A stretch of 60,086 nucleotides of DNA from Corynebacterium sp. ACRPH (lineage in GTDB: Bacteria > Actinomycetota > Actinomycetes > Mycobacteriales > Mycobacteriaceae): contig NZ_JAKRND010000015.1 in NCBI RefSeq assembly GCF_022347285.1, forward strand, positions 1 to 60,086. Reading direction: 5' to 3'. A program made the position numbers and the translations under genes. The notes beneath the pieces were generated by a model. That model did not search any database. It was not told the DNA's origin and was given only the letters and a program-made list of their open reading frames with translations. This document shows, piece by piece, positions 52,515 to 59,888 of this stretch (the stretch's first letter is position 1; each line of letters begins with the position of its first letter).

Positions 52515-52588
52515 GGCCCTGTGGCGCAGTTGGTTAGCGCGCCGCCCTGTCACGGCGGAGGTCGCGGGTTCAAGTCCCGTCAGGGTCG
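52515..52588 (+). tRNA. tRNA-Asp (anticodon GTC), copy 1
   Basis: 74 bases: acceptor GGCCCTG (52515-52521) with CAGGGTC (52581-52587), anticodon stem CCGCC/GGCGG with loop CTGTCAC giving GTC. The next three bases happen to be CCA. Identical over its whole length to copy 2 at 52843. Confidence 0.95.
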
Positions 52589-52615
52589 CCATAAAAGACC
52601 TCATGGAGAGCCTTT

Positions 52616-52655
52616 CCGGTGCTTTTCGCGCCGGGGAGGTTCTTTTTCTTTTTGT
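52616..52655 (+). terminator. terminator after tRNA-Glu/Asp
   Basis: CCGGTGC (52616-52622) pairs with GCGCCGG (52628-52634), loop TTTTC, followed by a T-rich run (TCTTTTTCTTTTT). Confidence 0.85.
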
Positions 52656-52842
52656 CTTTCTTTGTGACGCCCCTAGCTTGCGTGTTGGACACTTCAACAG
52701 TGACGTGAAAGCCTGCCAGAAATGACGTTTGAACAGCTGATTTGCTTAAGAACTTTGACACTGTGTAGAGTCTATTCTCGTGCAACGGACGGCTTAGACA
52801 AGTTGTTGTCTGGTCGTTTTATTTAGTTGCGCAGGCAAGATT

Positions 52843-52916
52843 GGCCCTGTGGCGCAGTTGGTTAGCGCGCCGCCCTGTCACGGCGGAGGTCGCGGGTTCA
52901 AGTCCCGTCAGGGTCG
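52843..52916 (+). tRNA. tRNA-Asp (anticodon GTC), copy 2
   Basis: Identical to the gene at 52515-52588 but with unrelated flanks and no CCA. The 187 bases upstream (52656-52842) have no gene; a possible promoter is TTGCTT (52742-52747) with TAGAGT (52766-52771), 18 bases apart. Confidence 0.95.
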
Positions 52917-52952
52917 CTTCGATGTTCGAATCGGAAGCGGTCGGGCAACGAA

Positions 52953-53025
52953 GGCCAGATAGCTCAGTTGGTAGAGCGTTCGCCTGAAAAGTGAAAGGTC
53001 GCCGGTTCGATCCCGGCTCTGGCCA
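52953..53025 (+). tRNA. tRNA-Phe (anticodon GAA)
   Basis: 73 bases: acceptor GGCCAGA (52953-52959) with TCTGGCC (53018-53024), anticodon stem TTCGC/GTGAA with loop CTGAAAA giving GAA, T arm GCCGGTTCGATCCCGGC. It follows tRNA-Asp copy 2 by 36 bases. Confidence 0.95.
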
Positions 53026-53032
53026 CATTCCA

Positions 53033-53061
53033 CCCCGGTAGCGGAAAGCTACCGGGGTTTT
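53033..53061 (+). terminator. terminator after tRNA-Phe
   Basis: CCCCGGTAGC (53033-53042) pairs perfectly with GCTACCGGGG (53048-53057), loop GGAAA, followed by TTTT. Confidence 0.9.
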
Positions 53062-53141
53062 GCCGTACGTACACTGGGGGCTAGAAGCTAGCACAGCTAC
53101 TAGAGGATAAGAAGAGCAATAGGGAAGGGAGCCCCAGCAGT

Positions 53142-53426
53142 ATGTCAGGCACCAAGAGCATCGTTCACGATCAAGAGCAGAGCCGCTTCGTCATCTACGT
53201 GGACGACCAGGAGGCAGGCTTCGCCGAGTACTCCCAGGAGGGCAACGTCCGCGACTTCAACCACACCGTGGTGGATCCAGCGTTCCGTGGCCAGGGGCTA
53301 TCCAAGCCGCTGATTAGCGAGGCTCTGCTGGAGACCAAGGAGGCGGGGCTAAAGATTAAGGCCAGCTGCTCCGCTGTCGCGGCCTTCGTGGAGAAGAATC
53401 CGGACTTTAAGGAGCTGCTGGCCTAA
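53142..53426 (+). CDS. small GNAT-like acetyltransferase (YjdJ/COG2388 type)
   Basis: A 94-residue minimal GNAT domain: FVIYVDDQEAGFAEYSQEGNV, DFNHTVVDPAFRGQGLSKPLISEAL (acetyl-CoA loop FRGQGLSKPL) and CSAVAAFVEKNPDFKELL. The short YjdJ/NATD1 type lacks the substrate-side arm of normal GNATs. Substrate unknown. ATG 53142 has GGGAAGGGAGCC upstream. Confidence 0.87.
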   Translation: MSGTKSIVHDQEQSRFVIYVDDQEAGFAEYSQEGNVRDFNHTVVDPAFRGQGLSKPLISEALLETKEAGLKIKASCSAVAAFVEKNPDFKELLA

Positions 53427-53441
53427 GCTCTGGCTGCGCGC

Positions 53442-54026
53442 CTAGATGTTGTTCTGCATGTCGTCGACCCACTTCACGGCGTCGACGAGCGGGGTGTTCT
53501 GGTTGGGCTTGCGGGGGCGAATCTTCGCCGGGATGCCCGTCAGGATGGAGTTCGGGGGAGCGTCCTTGGTCACCACCGCGTTGGCGCCGATCGCGGAGCC
53601 CTCGCCGATGGTGATGGGGCCCAGCACCTTCGCGCCTGCGCCGATCATCACGCCGTTGCCGATGGTGGGGTGGCGCTTGCGCTGTACTAGTTCGGAGCCG
53701 CCGAGCGTCACACCGTGGTAGAGCATGACGTCATCGCCGATCTCCGCGGTCTCACCGATAACTACACCCATGCCATGGTCGATAAAGAATCGACGGCCAA
53801 TGGTGGCGCCCGGGTGGATCTCAATGCCGGTGAACCCGCGGGTCGCTTGGCTAATGATGCGTGCGATGCCCCGGTGCCCGCGCTTCCACAGTGCGTGGGA
53901 TACGCGGTGCGCCCAGATGGCGTGCAGGCCGGAGTACACAATGGCGTTTTCTACGTCTCCGCGCGCCGCTGGGTCGTGTTCGCGGGCATTGGCCAGGTCT
54001 TCGCGGATGCGTCCAAGAATGCTCAA
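53442..54026 (-). CDS. cysE: serine O-acetyltransferase
   Basis: CysE makes O-acetylserine, the substrate of CysK. 194 residues: helical N-terminus [20 protein letters not shown], then the left-handed hexapeptide helix with [33 protein letters not shown] (catalytic His in FIDHGMG) and GVTLGG. TTG start at 54026, no good ribosome site. It lies after cysK on the same strand with a 186-base gap that contains a branched hairpin. Confidence 0.94.
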   Translation of the reverse strand: MSILGRIREDLANAREHDPAARGDVENAIVYSGLHAIWAHRVSHALWKRGHRGIARIISQATRGFTGIEIHPGATIGRRFFIDHGMGVVIGETAEIGDDVMLYHGVTLGGSELVQRKRHPTIGNGVMIGAGAKVLGPITIGEGSAIGANAVVTKDAPPNSILTGIPAKIRPRKPNQNTPLVDAVKWVDDMQNNI

Positions 54027-54088
54027 CGGTGTGGTCTTTCGGTTGGTTGGGTATCGGCTTTAAAGCTTTCGCAGCCACTATAACGAGA

Positions 54089-54135
54089 AGGCGCTGCCCC
54101 CTATTCCACCGCTGGGTGGAAAGGCGGTAGCGCCT
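54089..54135 (-). terminator. hairpin between cysK and cysE
   Basis: AGGCGCT (54089-54095) pairs with AGCGCCT (54129-54135) and TTCCACC (54104-54110) with GGTGGAA (54115-54121) around GCTG. No clear T tract; it may attenuate read-through from cysK into cysE. Confidence 0.55.
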
Positions 54136-54212
54136 ACTTGCCTGCAGCCAGTAGCTACTGGACAGCCGCGGCCACTAGATTCACTAAATTGCGGCCGACT
54201 GCCAGAGCGGAA

Positions 54213-55148
54213 TTAGTCGCGCAGGTCGTCGAACAGCAGGGTGGAGACGTAGCGCTCGCCGAAGTCGGGGACGATGACGACGATGGTCTTGCCCTCGTTC
54301 TCGTCCTTCTGAGCTTCCTGCACGGCTGCCCACACGGCTGCACCGGAGGAGATGCCGGAGAGGATGCCCTCAGAGACAGCCAGCTCGCGGGCGGTCTTGG
54401 TTGCGTTCTCCAGCGGAGCGTCAATTACGCGGTCCAGGATGTCCTTGTTCAGGTTCTCCGGGAAGAAGTTGGTGCCCAGGCCCTGGATCTTGTGCGGGCC
54501 GAAGCGGCCCTCGGTCAGCAGCGGGGAGTCCGCCGGCTCCACGCCGACGATCTCGATCTTGTCGTTCTTCTCCTTAAGGTACTTAGCCGCACCGGAGATG
54601 GTGCCGCCGGTGCCCACGCCGGCAACGAAGATGTCTACTTCACCGTCGGTGTCTTCCCAGATCTCCGGGCCGGTGGTGTTGTAGTGGATCTCCGGGTTTG
54701 CCGGGTTGGCGAACTGGCGGGCCAGGATGGCGTTGTCGGTGTTCTCGACGATCTCGTTGGCCTTGTCGACTGCGCCCTGCATGCCGGCGGAGCCCGGGGT
54801 AAGGACCAGCTCTGCGCCCAGAGCACGCAGCATGATGCGACGCTCGTTGGACATGGTCTCCGGCATGGTCAGGACTACCTTGTAGCCCTTAGCGGCGCCG
54901 ACCATGGCCAGCGCGATACCGGTGTTTCCGGAGGTTGCCTCGACGATGGTGCCGCCCGGCTTCAGGGTGCCGTCCTTCTCGGCTGCCTCGATGATGGCCT
55001 TACCGATGCGGTCCTTCACGGAGTTGGCCGGGTTAAAGGCCTCCAGCTTCAGCAGGACGTTGGCCTTCAGGCCTTCGCCGTATGCGCCCAGCTTAACTAG
55101 CGGAGTTCCGCCGATGAGGTCGGTGATGTTGTTGTAAATCTTCGCCAT
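54213..55148 (-). CDS. cysK: cysteine synthase A (O-acetylserine sulfhydrylase)
   Basis: CysK joins sulfide and O-acetylserine to cysteine. 311 residues, PLP fold type II: NNITDLIGGTPLVKL, PLP lysine K45 in NPANSVKDRIG, EATSGNTGIALAMV (substrate loop), phosphate loop VGTGGTISG and SGISSGAAVWAA. ATG 55148; GAAAGGATCGCC upstream on the coding strand. A perfect McbR box lies 20 bases before the start. Confidence 0.96.
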   Translation of the reverse strand: MAKIYNNITDLIGGTPLVKLGAYGEGLKANVLLKLEAFNPANSVKDRIGKAIIEAAEKDGTLKPGGTIVEATSGNTGIALAMVGAAKGYKVVLTMPETMSNERRIMLRALGAELVLTPGSAGMQGAVDKANEIVENTDNAILARQFANPANPEIHYNTTGPEIWEDTDGEVDIFVAGVGTGGTISGAAKYLKEKNDKIEIVGVEPADSPLLTEGRFGPHKIQGLGTNFFPENLNKDILDRVIDAPLENATKTARELAVSEGILSGISSGAAVWAAVQEAQKDENEGKTIVVIVPDFGERYVSTLLFDDLRD

Positions 55149-55167
55149 TGGGGCGATCCTTTCGTTC

Positions 55168-55183
55168 TAGACTGATCGGTCTA
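55168..55183. promoter_or_regulatory. McbR operator before cysK
   Basis: TAGAC (55168-55172), six bases, GTCTA (55179-55183): exact match to the McbR consensus TAGAC-N6-GTCTA. On the coding strand TATAGA (55185-55180), a likely -10, overlaps the right arm, so binding would block initiation. McbR represses sulfur genes in C. glutamicum, including cysK. Confidence 0.85.
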
Positions 55184-55341
55184 TACCGGGTAGTCTACAC
55201 TGCTCGTTCGCTGGGCACCACTGTGATTCCTCGTTGCTTGCTTGACCACTGTGTTTAAGGGTGCCTAATGATTCTTATTGACGCCCCTACGCGCCCAAGC
55301 TTCGCCAGATTCTCAGGCACGGCAGCAGGGGATTTGGTTCA

Positions 55342-56139
55342 ATGGCAAACATGACTACCGAAAACCAGAACTACGAAAACATCCAGGTGGCTGTCAACGG
55401 CGCCGTTGCGACCATCACCCTGAACCGCCCGAAGGCCCTCAACGCGCTGAACAGTGGCGTGCTCTCTGAAATTGTTCCGGCAGCGGAGTCGCTGGACGCG
55501 GATCCGCAGATCGGCGCCATCGTCATCACTGGCAGCGAAAAGGCATTCGCCGCCGGCGCGGACATCAAGGAAATGAAGGATGAGACCTACCCCGAGGTGG
55601 CAGAGAAGCGCCTGTTCGGCGACTGGGAGAAGCTGGCACAGCTGAAGACCCCGCTGATCACCGCCGTATCCGGCTTCGCCCTGGGCGGCGGCTGCGAGCT
55701 GGCGATGCTCGGCGACATTCTGCTGGCCAGCGAGAGCGCAAAGTTCGGCCAGCCGGAGATTACCCTGGGCATCATCCCGGGCATGGGTGGCACCCAGCGC
55801 CTGACCCGCGCAGTCGGCAAGTACAAGGCCATGGATCTGATCCTCACCGGTCGCATGATGGATGCCGAAGAAGCTGAGCGCAGCGGCCTGGTTTCCCGCG
55901 TGCTCCCGGCAGAGGGCTTCGCCGACGAGGTGCAGAAGGTAGCCGCCAAGGTGGCAAGCATGTCCCACGTCGCAACGGCTGCCGCCACCGAGATGGTGGA
56001 CGAGGCCTACCGCTCCACCCTGGAAGAGGGCGTGGAGGCGGAGCGCCAGCAGTTCTGGCGACTCTTCGACACCGCGGATCAGAAGGAAGGCATGACGGCC
56101 TTCGTGGAGAAGCGCAAGCCGGAGTGGCAGCACCGCTAA
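55342..56139 (+). CDS. enoyl-CoA hydratase
   Basis: Crotonase-fold enzyme hydrating trans-2-enoyl-CoA in beta-oxidation. 265 residues: ITLNRPKALNALN, oxyanion-hole AFAAGADIKEM and ALGGGCELAMLGDIL, the two catalytic glutamates in GGGCELAM and GQPEITLGIIPGMGGTQRL. All catalytic elements are intact, so hydratase activity is expected. ATG 55342 or 55351. It stands alone between cysK and a DUF2505 gene. Confidence 0.9.
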   Translation: MANMTTENQNYENIQVAVNGAVATITLNRPKALNALNSGVLSEIVPAAESLDADPQIGAIVITGSEKAFAAGADIKEMKDETYPEVAEKRLFGDWEKLAQLKTPLITAVSGFALGGGCELAMLGDILLASESAKFGQPEITLGIIPGMGGTQRLTRAVGKYKAMDLILTGRMMDAEEAERSGLVSRVLPAEGFADEVQKVAAKVASMSHVATAAATEMVDEAYRSTLEEGVEAERQQFWRLFDTADQKEGMTAFVEKRKPEWQHR

Positions 56140-56177
56140 ACGCGCTGCCGGGCACCATTCCTGGCACAATTGCGGAT

Positions 56178-56714
56178 ATGTCGCATTCGAAGCAAGTCAA
56201 CCGCACCATTGACCTGTCCATACATGACGTCTACGAGGTCGTCACCAGTGAGGCGTTCCTACTGACGGACGAAGGAATGGTGGAGCAAACGGAATCCCAG
56301 ATCATCGAGGCCGAGCGGGAGGTTCTGCCCGATGGTCGGGTATGGGCGCGGGTTGGCGTGAGGGCGTCACAAAAAGAACTAGAAGATCTCTCCAAGGACG
56401 GCGAGGCGCCCATCGCATATCAAGAGACCTATGTTTCGCACCCGGATGAGACCGGTGCGTTCGAGGTGAAGGCCGAGATGGATCTGCCGCTGAAGATGGG
56501 GACGATGGATACCCACTTCGTCTACGCGCCTATCGCTGAAGGTAGCGGGGAGGTCGCCGCAGAGGGTGCGGCGGAGACTGCAGTGGAGGCGATTCTGACC
56601 GCAGACGTGTCGGTACCGCTGATCGCCGGAAGGCTGGAAAAGCATCTTTTGAAGGCTGCCGACAAGACGGTGGACAACAGTTTGGCGCGTATCAAAAACC
56701 TAGGTAGCGCTTAG
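56178..56714 (+). CDS. DUF2505 family protein
   Basis: A 178-residue actinobacterial protein of the SRPBCC-like DUF2505 family: it opens NRTIDLSIHDVYEVVTSEAFL, continues with antiparallel strands (VWARVGVRASQKELED, FEVKAEMDLPLKMGTMDTHFVYAP, AAVEAILTADVSVPLIAGRLEKHLLK) and a last helix, the plan of a ligand-binding helix-grip domain. Ligand unknown. ATG 56178 was chosen over 56124: CACAAT ends 7 bases before it and the family starts here. Confidence 0.75.
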   Translation: MSHSKQVNRTIDLSIHDVYEVVTSEAFLLTDEGMVEQTESQIIEAEREVLPDGRVWARVGVRASQKELEDLSKDGEAPIAYQETYVSHPDETGAFEVKAEMDLPLKMGTMDTHFVYAPIAEGSGEVAAEGAAETAVEAILTADVSVPLIAGRLEKHLLKAADKTVDNSLARIKNLGSA

Positions 56715-56789
56715 CTTTTTCTGAGAAAACCCAGTCGATTAGCCCCGATAAGGTTGTGTGCGCTCCCGTCTCTTTTTGTAAAAGAAACA

Positions 56790-56829
56790 TGGGGGCAGTT
56801 TTGGGGGTAGCAAGGGGGTGAACTATACT
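56790..56829 (+). promoter_or_regulatory. ramA promoter with three RamA-type G-boxes
   Basis: TGGGGGC (56790-56796), TGGGGGT (56802-56808) and AGGGGGT (56813-56819) are spaced 5 and 4 bases apart and lie directly before TATACT (56824-56829), a likely -10. They match the described RamA pattern of A/C/T-G4-6-T/C stretches separated by four or five bases. RamA would thus sit on its own promoter. Confidence 0.7.
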
Positions 56830-56895
56830 CCCTCTCACACGACGTCTTAGCCCTTCGGGGTGGGCGCCACAGGTCAAGTTTGAGGAGTGAACCAG

Positions 56896-57753
56896 GTGGA
56901 CCAGCAGCGGCAACGCGATGACGACGACGTCATCATTTCTGCGCTGAATTCTCTAAAGAACGCGACCGGCATTCCGGTGACCATGTACGCCACGAGCTCG
57001 GCGGACGGAAAGCTGCGGATCTCCAAGTGGGTGGGCCTGCGCACCCCAGCACTGCACAACCTCGAGATCGCTCCGGGTGCGGGAGTTGGTGGCCGCGTGG
57101 TGACCACCCGCCGCCCAGTGGGAGTTTCTGATTACACCCGGGCAAAGGCCATCAGCCACGACTTCGATCGCCACATCCGCGATGAGGGCCTGCACTCCGT
57201 CGTCGCAGTTCCCGTGATTGTGAAGCGGGAAGTCAGGGGCGTTCTCTACGCTGGTGTTCACTCGCGGGCCCGCATGGGCGACAAGGTGCTTGAAGAAGTA
57301 ACCATGACTGCTCGCTGCCTGGAACAAGATATTGCGGTTAATGAGGCGCTGCGCACTAATGACGCTGGGCGGGGTGCGGCCGCGGGGGCGTCCGCAAATA
57401 AGCAGGTGCGTTCGATGTCCGGTGCGGAATGGGAGCAGGTGCGCGCTACGCACAGCAAGCTGCGCATGCTCGCCAACCGTGTAGATGACGATGACCTGCG
57501 TCGCGACCTCGAAGTGCTGTGCGACCAGATGGTTTCCCCAGTGCGCGTGAAGCAGACCACCAAGCTTTCAGCGCGCGAGCTCGACGTACTGGCCTGCGTG
57601 GCGCTGGGCCACACGAACGTGGAGGCTGCAGCCGAGATGGGTATCGGTGCGGAGACTGTGAAGAGCTACCTACGCTCCGTGATGCGCAAGCTCGGTGCGC
57701 ACACTCGTTACGAAGCGGTAAACGCCGCGCGACGCATCGGCGCATTGCCCTGA
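56896..57753 (+). CDS. ramA: LuxR-type regulator of acetate/carbon metabolism RamA
   Basis: RamA is a global regulator of acetate and central carbon metabolism in corynebacteria. 285 residues: N-terminal GAF-like domain (KNATGIPVTMYATS, KWVGLRTPALHNLEIAPGAGVGGRVV), linker, and C-terminal LuxR helix-turn-helix (TKLSARELDVLACVALGHTNVEAAAEMGIGAETVKSYLRSVMRKLGAH). The sequence is nearly colinear with C. glutamicum RamA to the last residues (INAARRIGALP-like end). GTG 56896 has GAGGAG with about 8 bases spacing and gives MDQQR, as in C. glutamicum; GTG 56887 would lie inside that site. Confidence 0.95.
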   Translation: MDQQRQRDDDDVIISALNSLKNATGIPVTMYATSSADGKLRISKWVGLRTPALHNLEIAPGAGVGGRVVTTRRPVGVSDYTRAKAISHDFDRHIRDEGLHSVVAVPVIVKREVRGVLYAGVHSRARMGDKVLEEVTMTARCLEQDIAVNEALRTNDAGRGAAAGASANKQVRSMSGAEWEQVRATHSKLRMLANRVDDDDLRRDLEVLCDQMVSPVRVKQTTKLSARELDVLACVALGHTNVEAAAEMGIGAETVKSYLRSVMRKLGAHTRYEAVNAARRIGALP

Positions 57754-57799
57754 TATCAATTTTGCGAGGCCCTTGAGTAGCTTCAGGCAGCTCTAAACA

Positions 57800-57830
57800 A
57801 TCGCTCCGCTTTGCACGGGGCGATTTTTTT
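57800..57830 (+). terminator. intrinsic terminator of ramA
   Basis: ATCGCTCCG (57800-57808) pairs with CGGGGCGAT (57816-57824), 9 bp with one G-T pair, followed by seven T. The end of the T tract merges with TATAGG (57830-57835), the probable -10 of murA. Confidence 0.88.
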
Positions 57831-57844
57831 ATAGGCTGGGTGGC

Positions 57845-59101
57845 GTGAAAGACAGCTTCGTAGTGACAGGTGGAACCAGACTGCAGGGCGCCATCAAGGT
57901 ATCCGGCGCCAAGAACAGCGTGCTTAAGCTAATGTCGGCGGCGCTTTTAGCACCCGGAACCACCACGTTGACCAATTGCCCCGAAATCGCCGACGTGCCC
58001 TACATGGCAGAAGTTCTGCGTGGCCTGGGTTGTGAGGTGGAGCTCGATGGCGACGTCGTGCGCATCACGACCCCGGAGAGTATCGAGTACAACGCAGACT
58101 TTGAGGCCGTGCGTCAGTTCCGTGCCTCCGTTGCTGTGCTGGGGCCGCTAACCTCGCGATGCCACAAGGCGCGGGTTGCTCTTCCCGGTGGTGACGCCAT
58201 CGGTTCCCGTCCCCTCGATATGCACCAATCCGGCCTAGAGCTGCTGGGTGCAACCACCAAGATCGAACACGGTTGTCTGGTCGCTGAAGCGGAGGAGCTC
58301 CATGGCGCACAGATCAAGCTGGACTTCCCCTCGGTGGGCGCAACAGAGAACATTCTGACTGCTGCGGTGCTGGCTGAGGGCACAACCACGCTGGACAATG
58401 CGGCGCGCGAGCCGGAGATCGTGGATCTGTGCGACATGCTGGTGGCGATGGGCGCGAAGATCAGCGGCGCTGGTTCCAACACCATCACCGTCGAGGGCGT
58501 GGAGCGACTCAACCCGGTGGACCACGAGGTTGTCGGCGACCGCATCGTCGCAGGTACCTGGGCATACGCTGCAGCTATGACGCGGGGAGACATCACGGTT
58601 GGCGGTATCGATCCGCAGCACCTGCACCTGGTTCTGGAGAAGCTAAAGCTCGCCGGGGCACAGGTGGAGACGTACCCGACCGGCTTTAGGGTGGTGCAGC
58701 ACGAGCGCCCCAAGGCGGTGGACTACCAGACGCTTCCTTTCCCCGGATTCCCAACTGACCTGCAACCCATGGCGATTGCGCTGTGCACGGTGAGCGAGGG
58801 GATGAGCGTGATCACGGAAAACATCTTCGAGTCCCGCTTCCGGTTTGTCGATGAGATGATGCGCCTGGGTGCGGACGCCAGCATCGACGGCCACCACGTA
58901 GTTATCCGGGGTAGGGAACAGCTTTCCTCTGCGCCGGTGTGGAGCTCCGATATTCGTGCGGGCGCGGGCCTGGTGCTGGCCGGACTGGTGGCAGATGGGA
59001 AGACCGAAGTGCACGACGTCTACCACATCGACCGTGGCTACCCGGAGTTCCCGGAACAGCTGTGCTCACTGGGTGCAGAAGTGGAGCGGGTGCAGCGATA
59101 A
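57845..59101 (+). CDS. murA: UDP-N-acetylglucosamine 1-carboxyvinyltransferase, Asp117 variant
   Basis: MurA adds enolpyruvate to UDP-GlcNAc, the first committed step of peptidoglycan. 418 residues, two inside-out barrel domains: [15 protein letters not shown] near the start (K23/N24-type substrate contacts), active loop [22 protein letters not shown] (110-131 region), [26 protein letters not shown] and [14 protein letters not shown]. The loop residue normally Cys (C115 in E. coli) is Asp117 (codon 58193-58195), as in M. tuberculosis; such enzymes are active but resist fosfomycin. GTG start with TATAGG 9 bases ahead, so probably leaderless. Confidence 0.96.
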   Translation: MKDSFVVTGGTRLQGAIKVSGAKNSVLKLMSAALLAPGTTTLTNCPEIADVPYMAEVLRGLGCEVELDGDVVRITTPESIEYNADFEAVRQFRASVAVLGPLTSRCHKARVALPGGDAIGSRPLDMHQSGLELLGATTKIEHGCLVAEAEELHGAQIKLDFPSVGATENILTAAVLAEGTTTLDNAAREPEIVDLCDMLVAMGAKISGAGSNTITVEGVERLNPVDHEVVGDRIVAGTWAYAAAMTRGDITVGGIDPQHLHLVLEKLKLAGAQVETYPTGFRVVQHERPKAVDYQTLPFPGFPTDLQPMAIALCTVSEGMSVITENIFESRFRFVDEMMRLGADASIDGHHVVIRGREQLSSAPVWSSDIRAGAGLVLAGLVADGKTEVHDVYHIDRGYPEFPEQLCSLGAEVERVQR

Positions 59102-59104
59102 AGG

Positions 59105-59132
59105 CTGAGCCGATTCAGCGCTTAAGGCTCAG
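59105..59132 (+). terminator. hairpin after murA
   Basis: CTGAGCC (59105-59111) pairs with GGCTCAG (59126-59132), loop of 14, starting four bases after the murA stop. No T tract, so termination is uncertain. Confidence 0.4.
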
Positions 59133-59219
59133 TCCGTGCAGCGTTGAAAGCTGTATGCGGGTGCATGTGTCCTTTAGTCTGATTCCGCGCCCTGTAAAAA
59201 AGGCTCCTGGCCTGCGGGT

Positions 59220-59248
59220 TTGTGTTTGTTGTGGGGTGTGTGTACATT
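59220..59248 (+). promoter_or_regulatory. possible rRNA promoter 1
   Basis: TTGTGT (59220-59225), 17 bases, TACATT (59243-59248). The -35 match is weak. Confidence 0.3.
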
Positions 59249-59385
59249 AATCCAAGTCAGCGCGACACAGCACCGCGAGTTACAGACTCTCGGAACGCTG
59301 GAAGTCATAAGCGTCTGGCCAATCATTTTAAAGCTGTAAAAACAGTTCGTTTGTGTGCGAGTGCAGCGGGTTGTTTACCGGGAAT

Positions 59386-59414
59386 TTGCTTTATCTTCAC
59401 GGTTGCTTTACACT
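59386..59414 (+). promoter_or_regulatory. probable rRNA operon promoter
   Basis: TTGCTT (59386-59391), 17 bases, TACACT (59409-59414), a good sigma-A type pair about 475 bases before the 16S gene. Confidence 0.5.
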
Positions 59415-59469
59415 CGTAATCCGTCGCAACGTGGCTGCCACTGTGTGGTGTGTTTGTTGTGTGCGTAGG

Positions 59470-59492
59470 TTGTTTGAGAACTCAATAGCGTG
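59470..59492 (+). promoter_or_regulatory. boxA-like antitermination element in the rRNA leader
   Basis: TTGTTTGAGAACTCAATAGC is the highly conserved actinobacterial rRNA leader element that acts with Nus factors in antitermination. Confidence 0.65.
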
Positions 59493-59888
59493 ATGAACCA
59501 AGTTTAGATACTTTGTTGACCAACCTTTGTGTTGATTCTGATGCATTGTATGTCTTTTCACTTTTTTGTGACTTGTTTCAGTGCTCCATTAGCTCATATG
59601 GATTGTGGGTTGGTGGTGGTTACGCCAGCGTGGTTTTAACGTCTCCACGATATGTAATGTGCGTATCCCAACGAGAGTCGCCTTTTTATGGGTGCTTGTT
59701 GGGCTGATGAAAAAGTTTTGGAAAAGTTTGTGGGATGTATGTTGTGTCTGATCAATAACCAGCAGGACTGTTTTTCAGTGGTTGTTGGTGTTGGTTGATG
59801 TGATTTATTTATCCTTTTTTCAATTCTTTTGTCAGTAATTTTTTTGTTTTGCCTGGTTTTCAGGCTCACCATGTGTCTGATGGCATTT

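Larger units (their letters stand above)
59133..59888 (+). other. promoter and leader region of the rRNA operon
   Basis: About 750 bases without a credible gene: short frames here are T/G-rich and have no family character. It holds two promoter candidates and a boxA-like element listed separately, then a T- and G-rich leader up to the 16S gene that should include the 5' half of the RNase III processing stem. Confidence 0.7.

Noticed and set aside
59222..59888. Small genes in the rRNA leader (for example 59222-59419, 59513-59707)
   Set aside because: No ribosome sites, T/G-biased sequence and no family resemblance; the region fits an rRNA leader.
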